A stretch of DNA of 64,000 nucleotides, taken from contig JARWMV010000232.1 in the NCBI GenBank assembly GCA_030998015.1, forward strand, positions 2,170,001 to 2,234,000, given 5' to 3'. Shown here piece after piece: positions 21,423 through 33,390 of this stretch (position 1 is the stretch's first letter; the number at the start of each line of letters is the position of its first letter). The translations under genes were made by a program, and so were the position numbers. The notes under the pieces are model-generated. The model was not told the origin of the DNA. It made no database searches and saw only the letters and a list, made by a program, of their open reading frames with translations. This DNA is from Ceratorhiza oryzae-sativae. Lineage: Eukaryota; Basidiomycota; Agaricomycetes; Cantharellales; Ceratobasidiaceae.

Positions 21423-24249
21423 GCCCCTCTGTCCGCTGCTGTGAAGGCCACAGCACGGAAGAGGGGTGAGTGTGTGAGGAGGGTGTGTGTGGACGTGAGA
21501 GTGGTGTGCTGGCAAGATGGGCACAGTGGGAGGAGAAGTTGGTGATTGCGATAGGATGGTGGGACTCGATCTCCTCTGTCGCGTACGGCATGGTCTCGAA
21601 ACGTCTGGCGGCGCCTTGGTGCTGCATTCGTCGTACTACGCGACCCTTCATCTCGAAATCGGGGCGATCGGGAGCGATAAGGGTTGGACCCGTACGTCGG
21701 CCCGTACTTTCCTAATCTGGAGTCTACCCACGCACAATTGTTTGCGCCGAACTGGAACTCGGCAGGCTCGCTTGCATACATCGAGGTTGCTCAGCTCTTA
21801 TCAAGCTTCGCGCGCATCCGAATGCGCTCTTGTGATGGTCGACGTCCAGCCTATTTGCGCAGCCCAGACACCGAGGTTGCGGGGCTCGTTGTGTCACATG
21901 CGCCGCCGGATTCCCTGCGATCTGCGGTAGGGACTCGGACGCGGCGGATCGAGCATTGCTCTTGCGATCCCCGTCGTGGAACCGACCCTGTCGGAAACCT
22001 CTAGCCTCCCTAGGCGACCGGGCAACCCCTATACGACCACAACTGCTCCTGCGTAACTCTATCACCCCTCGGCCGATACTTGACCTTCCTGCCTGTTCCG
22101 TACGTTTACCTTGAAATTCTGGCTCGTTGCACTCTCGCGATCCCCCGGTCGGTAGGCCAGATCTCGCGATTGCCGTTTTGACGCGTCTACATTCGCTTAT
22201 GCCGTCTTCCGCCTTGCTCTGTACGCCTTGGCCCTCAACCCTCCGGGCATTCACCCATTGCGCCCCCCTTTTTTGGTTTGTTCTTTACTTCGATTGTATT
22301 GTGTGTTGTACTTGTTTCCCGTTCGCCCTCATCTCATCTCGGCTTGGTTCATCATTCCATTGATTTATCATTTTCATTTTATTCTGCTCTCCACTGTGCT
22401 CTTCGATCCTGGTCTTCGATCTCGATATCTATGACTTTTCGATCTATAACCCCTCCCATACGATACTCCTTATCACCATGCACTATATGTTCTCTTTGCA
22501 ATCTACCAATTGATATCTTTCCGGGTCTAGAACGTGCGTCCTTGGAATGGCAAGAGTGTGAATGTTTGAGCGCTTTACAAGCGCGCATTCGATGTTGCGA
22601 CCTTGCGCATCAACCGGTGGCAAAGTGTAGGTTAGCATTCATCGACTAAGCGGGCTCATCCCGTTCCTCACTAAATCAGGGTGTGATCAACCGACGAAGA
22701 GCTATCCATTGAGAAAGGGGGGGGTGCGTTGTCACTCGAACCACGCGACAGGTCTTGCTGCGGTTGCGCCGGCGCTCTTTATCGGTTTCAGACAACCAAA
22801 ACGTGGCGGGACGAGACGAGCGTATTCTTATAAGCGAAACATGACCTTGGTAACTCCCAACCCGAGGCCGACAGTCGCGCCCCCCAGCCAGCCAGTCGTC
22901 AATTATTTGGTTCGATGTCAGAGAAGGGTGTGGCGCTTCGGGTGTGTGTATGTGTGTGTGTGTGCGACACCTGTCCACAAGAGGTGGTGTTCGGTTCGTG
23001 CCGCTGAGCGAGATCGTTCCTCCCGGACGTTACGGTGAGATGAATCTGCCGGTAAGGAGTTGATCAACTCGGCTTGCGCGCCCCGGTCACATCGGACATG
23101 TTTCAGTCATCAACTCCTTTCTGTCAGAGACAACAAAAACCATTCTGTCATTTTGTGAATGGGCTTCGTAGCTTGAGCACCGGTGGCATTCTTGCAGACA
23201 AAAGAAACATGCCAAGGGGGGTAATGTCAGGAAATCTACCGGAACCCTTGGGTGGGGCGGATGGCAATTAAAGTGGCTCACGCGTATCGAGTCAAAGGGG
23301 ATCTGCTTTGTATTCTATTTGAAATCGGACTCTAGGAGTTCCGGATATAGCTTGGGCTGCAATAATTAGACGTTGGGCAAGGCGATCATATTGAGATCCT
23401 GGATGGTATTCGTAGGGGGGCTCTGCCAGAAGATGATAGATTCCCTCGGCTTATTTCCCCATTCAGCCTTGAAATTTCGTGCTTATCCTACGTTCACTAA
23501 ACCGTAGCTCCGAGAGTGGAATTGGGTGGAGTGGGCCGCTGTCATCGACTAGAAGAAGAACGAGAAGCGGCAATGCCGCACCAAGTTTCTTCCGCTATCG
23601 CATGGTCGAGGAGGTCGAGGAACATCGTTTACCGCGATGGCAATCACTACAGGAGTGATCATCCATCTGGGGGCTGATATGCAGAGTGAGCTGTTTGAGG
23701 CAGGTTGCGCCATATGAGTGATCGTCTTCGTCTTTTTTTTTTCTCTTCTTTTTCTGGTGGACGTTCCATGTGCCTGTCGTTGATGTCCACTCCCCTGGGT
23801 GTTCAGCAATGAGATACACCGTGTTTTCGGCCATGCCGTAAGTTCAGCAGATAGGACCCGTCCTTGAAACGTATGGGGCGGAGCCGCGATAACGCCCCAG
23901 AGCACAAAACAAGGTAAGCCACTAAGATAGGGGTTTGGCGCCAGGAACATCTTCGTTCCATGTGTTGAAGTGAGCACTACTCACAACCCCCTGTCGTGAG
24001 TCAGGATATGCTCCTGTTGCTTGTACAAAGATAATTCTCTTACATCCCCTTCATCCCAATGGCTGGCGTATTCATACTTGTCGCGAATGGTGAAGCTAGC
24101 CACCCGTTGAGGTGAGGTAAAAGATCCCTTTGGTTACATGCGTAAGTACGCATCGAAGGTGAGCTGGTATGCAAAGTATCTATAGCTGAATCGATCTTTT
24201 CCTGTCTGGTCTTGGGAGAGAAATTGGTTCAGCGATAAGCACGTTATCC
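21423..24249. other. long intergenic region
   Basis: About 2.8 kb without a supportable gene. The left part is presumably the 3' UTR of the Rab gene and is GC-rich. The remainder has short ORFs without domain character, a GT dinucleotide repeat and a T-rich run near 23736-23753. Confidence 0.45.
22942..22964. repeat. GT microsatellite
   Basis: A near-perfect run of GT dinucleotides interrupted once by TA. Simple repeat. Confidence 0.85.
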
Positions 24250-24860
24250 TCATCGAACGGTTGGGCGCGAGCCCACTTCAGACTTGTTCTCGTCCTCTCC
24301 ATCCCCACCCTCGTCCATTTCTCCACGTTGAGGACATCCACTCTCTTCACATGGAGCAGAATTTATACTCGAGTAATCGACCTCGTCGGGATCTCCTGTG
24401 TGGTATCCCATAAAACATACGCTATCAGGCCCGCCGGTCTCTGGGTCTTCCCAGTCCTCAATCTCGGTCTCCATACCACAGCAAGGGAATGTGGAATCGG
24501 AGGACGTGAAATCATGCATGATCTTGCAGGCCGAAGCGTGATTACCGGCTGTGGTGTAATTTTTATGGCACCGTACACAGTGGCGCTCTTTGAGTGATGC
24601 GTCGTCGAGCAAAGGTGCAAGGAGCGACTGAATAGCCTGGAGTTCCGTAGATGTGGCATTATGGACCGATCCTAGAAGTAGCACCCCGATTTCTTCTTTT
24701 GGACATTTTGACAGCCTCGCGAAAGTTTCATCTTTCGATAAAGGGATGCTTCGTGTAAACTCGATGTCCTCCGTACGCTTTCTTTTTCTGCAGTAATGTC
24801 TTGCGTTAGTAACGGTACTTAATATACTGAAACGCCAGCGAACTTGGTTTCTGAATCCAT
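24250..24860 (-). CDS. uncharacterised Cys/His-rich protein, probable zinc binder
   Basis: Start chosen at the ATG giving MDSETK; an intron with a GTTCGC donor, a TACTAAC branch point and a CTGCAG acceptor then joins to KKRKRTEDIEFTRSIPLSKD, keeping the frame. The unspliced ORF would start one frame away. The middle reads EEIGVLLLGSVHNATSTELQ. A Cys/His cluster follows: HCVRCHKNYTTAGNHASACK, then FPCCGMETEIEDWEDPE and DSVCFMGYHTGDPDEVDY, then APCEESGCPQRGEMDEGGDG with an acidic tail. The spacing C-x2-C-H and further Cys/His pairs suggests one or two zinc sites. The basic KKRKR near the start could be a nuclear localisation signal. I recall similar uncharacterised proteins in Rhizoctonia, but assign no function. 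Confidence 0.7.
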
Positions 24861-25886
24861 GATTCACAGAACAGTGCTATTGGGCCACAGTTATATGGTT
24901 TGTGGATAATAACTCGATGGGGTTTGTGATGGCAACTACGAGTGCCTGGCCAAACCGGCTGGCAATCGCCCAAGCGCTAAAACGCCTAAACGTAACTACC
25001 GCCCTAGGAAGGAGACCTATCGTTCCGATAGTCGTACACATCTGTACGGTGAAATTGATCGTGCACCCCTGCTAACTGACAGCACCGGATCACCAAATGG
25101 TATATTAAAAGCAGAACAATGGGATCAAAAATTCAATGAAATATTTCAGAGGTAAAGTCACATCAAACTCTTCACGTGGTTGGCTCTCTGCCTCTGAGGA
25201 TGTGTGGCGAACGGGGGAGATCTCCAAACAAGGTTAGCTGTTCACCATCATTTCGTATGCTTTCTGTCTGCCGTTCTGTTAACGAACCGTAGCGCTGGGT
25301 GTTTTGTATATTAGAAGTAGTCCAGTCCCCGCTTTACCATGCGTGATGTGACTACCGGGAATTCCCCACTGGGTCCATAGTATCCACACATTCGCTGCTT
25401 CTGATATTCGTAATGCCAAAAGTAGGTACTGCTTCGTCGTAGTTCACTTTGTATTTATTAGGTTGAGGGGGTGATATACGCTAAAGCCAACGAAGCAAAG
25501 CTAAATTGAATTTAGAACTGACCCAGGGCATGTTTAATTTGCCGCTTGAGTTGTGGGGGGGGGGGTCTGTTCGTTCTCCAGTGTGCAAATTACGCCAATA
25601 AATTAAGCAAGGGCTTGTTTGCCCAATGTTACAGGGAATTCCATCGAGCGTGCAGCGAGTGAATGCTGCCAGCCACAGCATACTTGCCACGTTTGGTTCC
25701 CACGCCACTCTTACCCCACACTTATTCCCCCTGGGTGGAGCTTTGCGTCTTCCCGGGGAGGGTATAATCAAATAGAACTAGCGTTAAAATCAAGGATATG
25801 ATGTGCAGGGAACTTCTAGGCACGTGATTCCACGCATCTTTCAATCCGATCTTAACATCATCAAGCGACGACTAAGCACATACCCA
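24861..25886. other. intergenic region
   Basis: About 1 kb between divergent genes; should hold both promoters. Contains an 11-base G run at 25555-25565. No further gene recognised. Confidence 0.5.
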
Positions 25887-26360
25887 ATGGCCAGCTCTCC
25901 ACAGTGGCATAATATTTATCCCACTCCTTCTTTCGACACGCCGCGTATGAGCCCTGAGGATTTGGCCAAGTTGATAGATCTCAAGGTGGTTGGGGTTGAT
26001 TATATTGTAGTCGACGTTAGGAGGACGGACTTTGAGGTGAGGTTTAGTCCAGCCATCCCAGTTTGGTCCATCTAACGGGCATACCAGTCCGCTTTCATCA
26101 AGCATGCGATCAATTTGCCAGCGCACTCGTTCTACCCCACCATCTCGACGATCATAGCCCTCTTATCACATATCCCTGATGTCATCTTTCACTGTAATAG
26201 CTGCTCCGAGACGGGCAGGGGACCAAGGGCGGCTGGCTGGTACGTCGAAGAGTTGCACAAACGTGGGATAGAAACCTCGAAAGCTTGGGTTTTGGATGGC
26301 GGAGTGAAACGGTTCTGTGAGATGTACGGTGATAACGAAAAGCTTGTGGTCAAATTATAG
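25887..26360 (+). CDS. rhodanese/Cdc25-like phosphatase domain protein
   Basis: Single rhodanese-fold domain of the Cdc25/arsenate-reductase (Acr2-like) group. ATG chosen at MASSPQWHNIYPTPSFDTPR, because the reading further upstream begins with GTG. The domain has RMSPEDLAKLIDLKVVGVDY then IVVDVRRTDFE (the conserved DVR), a GTGAGG..CCAG intron, SAFIKHAINLPAHSFYPTIS and the active-site loop DVIFHCNSCSETGRGPRAAG. The end is WVLDGGVKRFCEMYGDNEKL VVKL. The loop is HC-x7-R, two residues longer than the HC-x5-R of Cdc25. It could be a phosphatase, an arsenate reductase or a sulfurtransferase; the sequence alone does not decide. Small, cytosolic, complete. Confidence 0.85.
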
Positions 26361-26581
26361 GCGTGCATCGAATAGTAACAGCAGTATAGCAGAAATAGAG
26401 TCCTTTCAAATCAATATACGGTGAAAGCGCTGTATAACACCCCATTAGCTCTACCAAGTCGCATATACTATGCAAAATCATCTCGAGCAGCCACATGCAA
26501 CGTATTTAGCTGTGTTTCCGATTGGGATCTACTGCTGATGGTATTTATTAGCTGGGGAAACCCGGGGGTAGAGACTATGGC

Positions 26582-27800
26582 TTACCCCTTTCTCTTGCCT
26601 CGGCTGCGACAACAGCAACAGCAGCACCAAGCCCAGCTGCTTTTAACTTCATAGGTCGTGCCATCTAAACGGAGTCCCCTACGGTTAGGTATGTAGCGCG
26701 AAGGGTGAACAATATTTAGCACAACAGTTGCAGCCTTTGTATAGAGAACGTCAGCGGACTCGTGAAGTATACGAGTGGGCGAATACTCACAAGCATCAAG
26801 AGCGAGTCAAATACATAGAAGAGCCATTCATGATTGACTACGTATCCGGTCGCGTCGTCTGCAGTGAAATGTATCTGGGAGAATTCTACTCAAAAGAATG
26901 AGTTAATGGTCTAACACCAAAAAAAAAAAATTGAGCTACTAACCGATAGTACGAAATGTGCTACGGATGATGATCAAAGTACCACTTGCGTACAAAGCCT
27001 TCATAAGAGGATGTACGACCTTGACGCTAGAGCCTAACCGGCGCCGTGTACGAACGTCAAACGCAATAGCAAGAATCATGAAAATGGCAAAGCTGCCGAC
27101 TTGCGCAGCAAGGCTGATTATCAGGATCAAGCGTCCTATCTTCAAGGTCTGCGTGTCGTTGCCGTTCTACGAAGAATATGCTCACTTAGTCAGGCCTTTC
27201 TAAAGCGAGCACAATATAGTTACAAACCAGCATAGAAGCACCCGCAGCCTGTGCAAGGATGGTTCCGATGTCCAGAGCCACGAATATTTTAGTAATCATT
27301 GTTGGTGGAATAAAGCCGTGCTCGGAGCCAATGTAGCCCATGATACGGCCAAAGATCATGTACTCTAGTACTTTGAGTGAGCAACAGCCAACTCAGCGAT
27401 GACCAAAACTGCGACGTACCGTTGGCAGCTAGGAATGCCGGCGCGACAACAATAAACACTGTGAAATAATGATAGGCCACTCTTGCGTTGGTAGCTCGAT
27501 GGCATAATATCTTTCGTACCTTGATATTAGCACACGCCTTTCCAAAGCATCCGACGTTACACATACCTAAATATATACCCTGCAAACTCGAGACTCGTCG
27601 CGATTATGAGCGGGATTAGATATCTGCACCGTTTCCAAATTGCTTGGATGATATGTGCGACAAGAGCTAGGCCAAACAGCACCGCGAATAGGATAGTCGC
27701 AGGGCGGCTAGCATCGTAAGGGAAGTTGGTATTATCGTCTAACAAGGATTAAAGTCAGTTCTGCTTGAGTGTTTTGGAGTGAAGCCAGCTCACTTGACAT
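26582..27800 (-). CDS. RTA1-family seven-membrane-span protein
   Basis: Fungal RTA1-like lipid-translocating exporter family, linked to stress or drug tolerance in yeasts; located in the plasma membrane or other membranes. The start ATG (MSN, split by a GTGAGC intron) leads to DNTNFPYDASRPATILFAVL, FGLALVAHIIQAIWKRCRYL, LIPLIIATSLEFAGYIFRYV, YHYFTVFIVVAPAFLAAN, VLEYMIFGRIMGYIGSEHGF, TKIFVALDIGTILAQAAGAS, RLILIISLAAQVGSFAIFMI and the family stretch RSTFRTIEFSQ, then NHEWLFYVFDSLLMLAATVV. The C-terminal tail reads HPSRYLPNRRGLRLDGTTYE, then SSWAWCCCCCRSRGKRKG and the stop. The last intron (GTGAGT..CAAAG) restores that tail; without it the frame closes early. Several GT..AG introns; complete. 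Confidence 0.92.
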
Positions 27801-28445
27801 GGCGGATTGGGTGTGTCAATGCCCAGATGGCCAAGCCCAGTACTTATTCTCTATCATAAATGCGAGGCAATACAGTCCCATGGTATGAATGGACTTTGGG
27901 ACAACTGCGGCGGGCAGCACGGGCTCTCGCACGTTTGCTAGAGCCAGCACGAGGAACACAGCTTTTCGCGATCGCAGCAGACCGCAGCGCCAACAAAAGA
28001 TAATAACAACGCACAACTGTGCGAGGCCACAGCCTCGCAGCTAGGTTTCGCGAATTCACGTTGATCCGTGTCTATGGTGAGCACTAAGTGAGTCGTGGAT
28101 CATGATAGTCATATAGGGCTTGATGGTGCAACGGTTCAGACGATAGTTCCCGAGCGGTTCAAGCGGAACCAATATGTTGCACTTGATAGTACCTCAGTTC
28201 GAGACCTTCGGCGGTTTCTTTTCTAAAACTTTTCCCTCTATCCTGGTTTTGTGACTCGTGGGTTTCGTGTAGTCCGTTTAAATCGTATGCCAAAAAAAAG
28301 GGGGGGGGGCGGTGATCCCCAAGCAGTGCAGCAACCGAATTTTAGTTATCAGGGATCAAGAAAATGATGATGCGTACTGCGCCAGTACATAAAAAGTCCA
28401 CGAATAACAATAGTAAACGAGATGGGAATGTCCTTGATTTCTAAC
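27801..28445. other. intergenic region holding a SINE-like element
   Basis: About 645 bp. Apart from the tRNA-like element listed separately, there is an A8 followed by G10 run at 28292-28309. No gene. Confidence 0.6.
28116..28222 (+). repeat. tRNA-derived SINE-like element, copy 1
   Basis: Contains an A-box-like TGGTGCAACGG and, about 70 bases further, a B-box-like AGTTCGAGACC, then a T-rich end (TTTCTTTTCT). The same blocks in the same order occur in copy 2 at 55718-55826 (GGGCTT, ATGGTGCA, CCCGAGCGG, CAATATG, TGATAGTACC). The ends cannot form a tRNA acceptor stem, so it is not read as a functional tRNA. Confidence 0.6.
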
Positions 28446-30735
28446 TTATTCAATCAATGCGGCACGAGGATCTGCCCCCATCGCAGCACGCATGTTCACA
28501 ACGCCCCCTGTAACACTGCTATACTGGTGCCCCACAAAGAAAGCGGAGTGCGAAAGCACTGTTTGTTCGAGCACGGCCAATACATCAGTCAACATGATCG
28601 ACCACCCGAAGGCTTGTCGGTCTTCCAACGTGAGGAGATCATCGATGAATATTGCTCCATTTTGACGCATATACCGCATGTTTTGCGGTGTTCGAGCATC
28701 AGTGGCCAAATAGAAGCTACGCCGATATCAGGTGGGTCTATGATTTCACGAGATGCGGTGGCTTACGGGTCGTTCTCTTTTGGAGGTTGGCGGTCAAAGA
28801 CTTCGTGTTCTGGTTTAATCCCCGGCACTTGATACGTCCGAAACTCATTTTCCATGTGAAGTTTCTCGAGTATACCCCGGCCCGTTTCGAGGCTCCGCTT
28901 AAGACGTGCGAAATGTGCTTCAATACTCCATTCAGTTGTCCACCCCATGCTGAGGACTACAGGCGACGGAAAGTAACGAGGGTTATCAAATATCCATTCA
29001 CACTCACAGGAGAATGCTCTACTCACAGTCACCTCGACGCATGTGGGCGCCCATCCACATTCGTCCCTCCACGCGAGCTTCCATCCGGTCGTGAATTTTG
29101 AGAGCAAGGCTGCGGAAAGCCTCCAGTGGCCGCATCTCGAATAAGACCATTTGAGCAAAAGCAATGCGCGGAGGGATAGTCGTGAAGTAAAGTGACCCCT
29201 ACACGAAGGAATGTGAGCAAGGCTGAGACAAATAACAAAGTACGATTGATCAGATAGACAGCCCAACAATACCAGAATTGGGGTTGAAAAACGCGCAAAC
29301 GACAAACTTACCGGTTTTCTATAGAGATGAAGCTCGCCCTCGAGCAACAAAACTTCCGCGTCAAACTGATCGTAATCGTCGACGAATCCTCGGAGCCTTG
29401 AACGGGGTGCAACCTCAAGCATGTGATCAACGACACTTTTCATCCAGTCCTTGTCATGTCTACTCATTCCAAGTCAATCAATAGAACCGCCGGGACAAAA
29501 TCATAAACATAACGTACGGGCCCCGAAATGTGTGCAGTACCGTCCAGCCGTTCTCTTCAAGAATCGTCTCAATATTCACTCCTGTGATATTCAGCTTGGT
29601 CGACAAGACCTCTTTGGCGACTTCCATAGGCATCACGGCGCTTTGGTTTCCCAGTCGCTCAAACAACATTTGAGATAGCTCAGTGCTCTCGTTGCCTCGG
29701 ATGCTGCTCGGGAGCAGTCGATCAACGCGTACCAACGGTTTGGGATCATATTCGCCGTTCGTGACGATGCGCAAAGACACAGGCGGCTCGGCCTTGTGAT
29801 AGTTGACAGGGTGCCAGTGACCTGTCGACCATTCCAAGCTGGTAGACAAGTTATGCAAAAGCAAGTATTCGCGGACGGTTACGACCGACTGTGTCTTTCT
29901 GAGATGTGTCAGGTCAAGCATGATCTAGGGGTCAAACGATTAACCGAGTTTCAGCTCTGAGATCCAGTGCCTGGCTTACACCTATAGGCACTTTGAACCC
30001 CATTTGCTGTTGGATGGGCATTTCGCGCCATTCTTCCAAGCCGAGTGCATCGTTGCGATTAACCATGGTCGTGAACGCTGCACATGTATATCTAAAAGCC
30101 AGTGTAGGCGGGGGATTTAGCCATCAAGCTCTCCAGTACAGGAAATGGCCACATACATCTCAAATTCGCAAGCCCGTGCGTAAACAAATGACGGTAACAC
30201 GAGCGTTCTGTTGAGCAAATGTGCGTGTAATAGCGCCGTCTCGATAATGAACCTCATCTGTAGGCGGAAAGTAAGCTGGAGCCGACTCGCTCGTGCAACG
30301 CCCCGACACGCTCACGTTATTCCAGCCCAAATTCAAACTGTAGTCACGGGCGTAATATCCTTTTGTACGCGACACCATCTCGCGGAGTTCGTCCAACGAC
30401 CAGTTATCCTCCACAGCCTTTTCCCTGGTCGTGTTGCTCGCTGGAGAAGAAACAACGAGGGGGACTCTGTGTGTACAATTTTCAGCTCCCGGGCCCAGAG
30501 AATCGCTCGTGTATGGATCAGGCGATCCCCAGGCGAGTGTTTGAAGCATGATAGCTGTTAGGGCAGCTACACCAAGAAAACTCATGTACCACCATGGTGT
30601 TGAGCGAATGTTATGAGGAAAACGCCTTCGTTGATGGTGGAAACCAGGGCTAGCGCTGTCTTCAAACTCGAGACGCGACAGGAGAGGCGTGTCGACTTGG
30701 TCCGCTTGGTCGAGCTGTTGGTACCTAAAAGACAT
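28446..30735 (-). CDS. O-fucosyltransferase-like glycosyltransferase (copy A)
   Basis: Type II membrane glycosyltransferase of the GDP-fucose O-FucT-like group. A cytosolic tail (MSFRYQQLDQADQVDTPLLS) precedes one membrane span (WWYMSFLGVAALTAIMLQTL). The lumenal part has SLDELREMVSRTKGYYARDY and LGWNNVRYIIETALLHAHLL, then NRTLVLPSFVYARACEFEMY, LDLTHLRKTQSVVTVREYLL, ILEENGWTVLHTFRGP, RMWMGAHMRRGDF across an intron, EWSIEAHFARLKRSLETGRG and YLATDARTPQNMRYM. The C-terminus LTLEDRQAFGWSIMLTDVLA, AVLEQTVLSHSAFFVGHQYS and VTGGVVNMRAAMGADPRAAL closes at the stop. It sits 434 bp downstream of its paralog, in the same orientation. Its ATDE motif reads ATDA. Acceptor and exact sugar are not known. Many short introns. 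Confidence 0.82.
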
Positions 30736-31169
30736 TAGTGAACGATGGATGAATTATTAGGATTGGTGGGTTTATCCCAGTGGTGGTGATGCAAGGATGA
30801 AAGAGTGGCGTGTACTATACAGCCGGGGCGCTGGTGATTATATTTTTAGCTGAGCGGCAAATCAAATCAGGTGCTAGGACCCACGCAACAACGGCGCGGC
30901 CATTGTGAAGCGGTGTGTGGTGAGTAGCGCTGATCGCAGACTGGCTGCCGCATCCCTGGATATTTCTGCAGGGCCGCGCTTCCAAAGTCCTAAATGAGCC
31001 GCAATATAGCAAAGTCACGTGGAACTACAAGCATTTTATTCAACACATAAACCGATATATCACCAGTCCATGTTATGTGTCAAACTATAGAAATAGGGGA
31101 ATAAAACGAGGGACGAATTAAATAGATCACGCTTGCTACCCCTATAATAACGAATCCAAGAATCCAAGT
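30736..31169. other. spacer between the two glycosyltransferase paralogs
   Basis: 434 bp holding the promoter of copy A and 3' UTR of copy B. Possible AT-rich promoter element (TATATTTTT) near 30837. No gene. Confidence 0.5.
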
Positions 31170-33390
31170 CTAGTCGATCAGTGCCGCCCGTTTGTCGGCT
31201 CCCCTTGCCGCACGCATGTTTACAACGCCGCCTGCGACACTGCTCATAGCGTGGGCGTAAAAGTACGCCGAGTGGCTCAACACCGCTTGTTCAACTACTG
31301 CAAGGACGTCTGTTAGCATGATCGGCCACCCGAATTCTTGTCGGTCCTCGACCGTGATGAGATCATTGATGAGGACAGCTCCGTGGGAGCGAATGTATTC
31401 CAGGCCCTCGGGAGAGCGCTCATCGGTTGCAAGATAGAACCTAGTAATCGTGCTTCAGCAAAAGCTACACGTCAAAACCTTTGATGACGTACGAATCTCC
31501 CGCCTTGGGTGGTGGACGATAAAAGATGTCTTTCTCGGGTTGCACATCGGGCACGTCGTATATCTGGATCTGTTTGCTTCTGTAGATGTCTTCGAGAACT
31601 GCTCGCCCGTTGTCCAATCGGGATTTGATCCGCGCGAAATGCCTCTCCAAGCTTTTGTCCATCGCCCAGCCGTGGTCGACGACTGCAAAGCAAATTGAGC
31701 ATCGGTTGAATGGCTAGGATATTGTGAACTTACAGTCGCCACGCCGCATGTGAGCACCCATCCATTGCCTGCCCTCGACAATTTTCTCCATGCGGTCGTG
31801 GACCTTGAGCGCCAGTCGGCGAACTGGACCGATCGGGCGCATATCGTGGAGCACAGTGCTAGCGAAGTGGTTGCGATCCGCAATTGTTGTAAACCGAAGT
31901 CCGCCCTGGAATGAAATCAGATCAAACTTCAGCCGCACAGGAGAGGTTGACTGACGGGTTTACGATTCAAATGGGTTTCACCAGCAAGAACGAGAACATT
32001 GGTGTCAATATCGGCATAATCCTCCACTAAACCACGGAGGCGAGCACGGGGGGCAACCTGGATCATTGGTTCGACAACACTCTTTGTATAGTCCATTCCT
32101 AGCCTACAGGTTATGATTATGTCAGTGCCGACTCGGAATGCATCATTAACTAAGCGAACTCACGCCCCACGGAAGGTATGCAAGACTTCCCAGCCATTCT
32201 CGCGCAGAATAGCCTCGAGTTGTGCGTCGTCGGCGAACTCTGCCTTTGACCTAACAACAGCGGCAGCCTCGGGTAAATCCATGACTATGCGCTTGTCACC
32301 AAGCTTCTCATACAGAGCGCGTGACAGTGGCGAGTTGTCACGGCCGGCTGGTTGTTTGGGCAAGTTATCCACGCGAACCAAGGGGGCCGGGTCGTATTCG
32401 TTGTTCGGGATAACATGCATAGAGATCTTGCCGCCATTCTGATAATTCTCGCGGTGCCAGGCGCCATTGGACCATTCGATGGAAGGCGACATTCCGTTGA
32501 GTTGCAGGTATTCGCCAACTGTTACAACGGAGTGCGTCTTGCGGAGATGATTCAAGTCGAGCATTACCTGGATGGATAGTCAATACCATGTCCAGGCCAA
32601 ACCACGACGGCACTTACGCCAACGGGCACACGCCAGCCCATCTGCTTCTCGATTGGCAGATTACGCCATTCGCCCCAGCCGATGGCGTCGCCACGGTTAA
32701 CCATGGGCGCAAATGCGGCGCACGAATTGCTAAACGCCCGCCCATAAATTATCGCTGCTCTATTTTCGTGCGGTTACTCACATTTCCCATTCGCAAGCAC
32801 GGGCATAGACGAATGAAGGCAGAACAAGAGTTCGGTTAAGTAGGCGCGCATGCAGCAGCGAAGCTTCGAAAATATATCGAACCTGATACAGCGGGCTGAG
32901 CGGCTTGACACTCCCGTTGTTCAAAATCGCTACTCACATTGTTCCATCCAAGACCGAGGCTGTAGTCTCGGCCATAGTAGCCTTTTGTATGGCTGACCAT
33001 CTCCCGGAGCTGGTCTAGAGTCCATGGTGCCTCTTCCTCTGAAATGATTTGCTCAGGAGTTTTGAGATGTGTGGAATTAGCAGTTGAGCCGACAGGGATA
33101 ACCGGGCAATTGGGTTTTTCGTAGACAACGGTGACCTTGTCTCCGGTGGACTTGTTACCACCGGGTAACCAGTCAGTGACCGCGGTCGGTACACGCTGCC
33201 TAACAGCCTCGGTGGAGCCAAGGCCGACGAGCACAAGGTGGAAGACGATGCCGGTGATGACTGCAGTGCCGAAAAACTGGAGCCAGCGCCGGCCTCGAGG
33301 AATGTGGGATTTGGGCGGGCGGGTGCTGGTTCCATGTACGGGGAGGAGAAGGGGCGAGTTCACGCCCGATCCAGTGGACGACGGTGGCAT
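31170..33390 (-). CDS. O-fucosyltransferase-like glycosyltransferase (copy B)
   Basis: Paralog of the gene at 28446-30735 with the same layout. ATG chosen at MPPSSTGSGVNSPLLLPVHG; the longer reading upstream begins with TTG. One membrane span (WLQFFGTAVITGIVFHLVLV) follows a basic stretch. The lumenal part has TLDQLREMVSHTKGYYGRDY, LGWNNVRYIFEASLLHARLL, NRTLVLPSFVYARACEWEMA, LDLNHLRKTHSVVTVGEYLQ, ILRENGWEVLHTFRGA, QWMGAHMRRGDF, HFARIKSRLDNGRAVLEDIY and FYLATDERSPEGLEYI. It ends DRQEFGWPIMLTDVLAVVEQ, SSVAGGVVNMRAARGADKRA, then ALID and the stop. HMRRGDF and ATDE are the conserved donor-binding-side motifs of O-FucT-like enzymes. Expected in ER or Golgi. Intron positions match copy A, supporting tandem duplication. 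Confidence 0.85.

Noticed and set aside
21724..22254. Minus-strand 176-codon ORF downstream of the Rab gene
   Set aside because: GC-rich region with overlapping ORFs on both strands, no domain or splice logic.
23549..23977. Minus-strand 142-codon ORF
   Set aside because: Contains a Lys run from a T-rich tract and no domain; likely chance.
25555..28309. G homopolymers at 25555-25565 and 28300-28309 as telomere or G-quadruplex arrays
   Set aside because: Single homopolymer runs with no repeated unit; recorded only as simple sequence.
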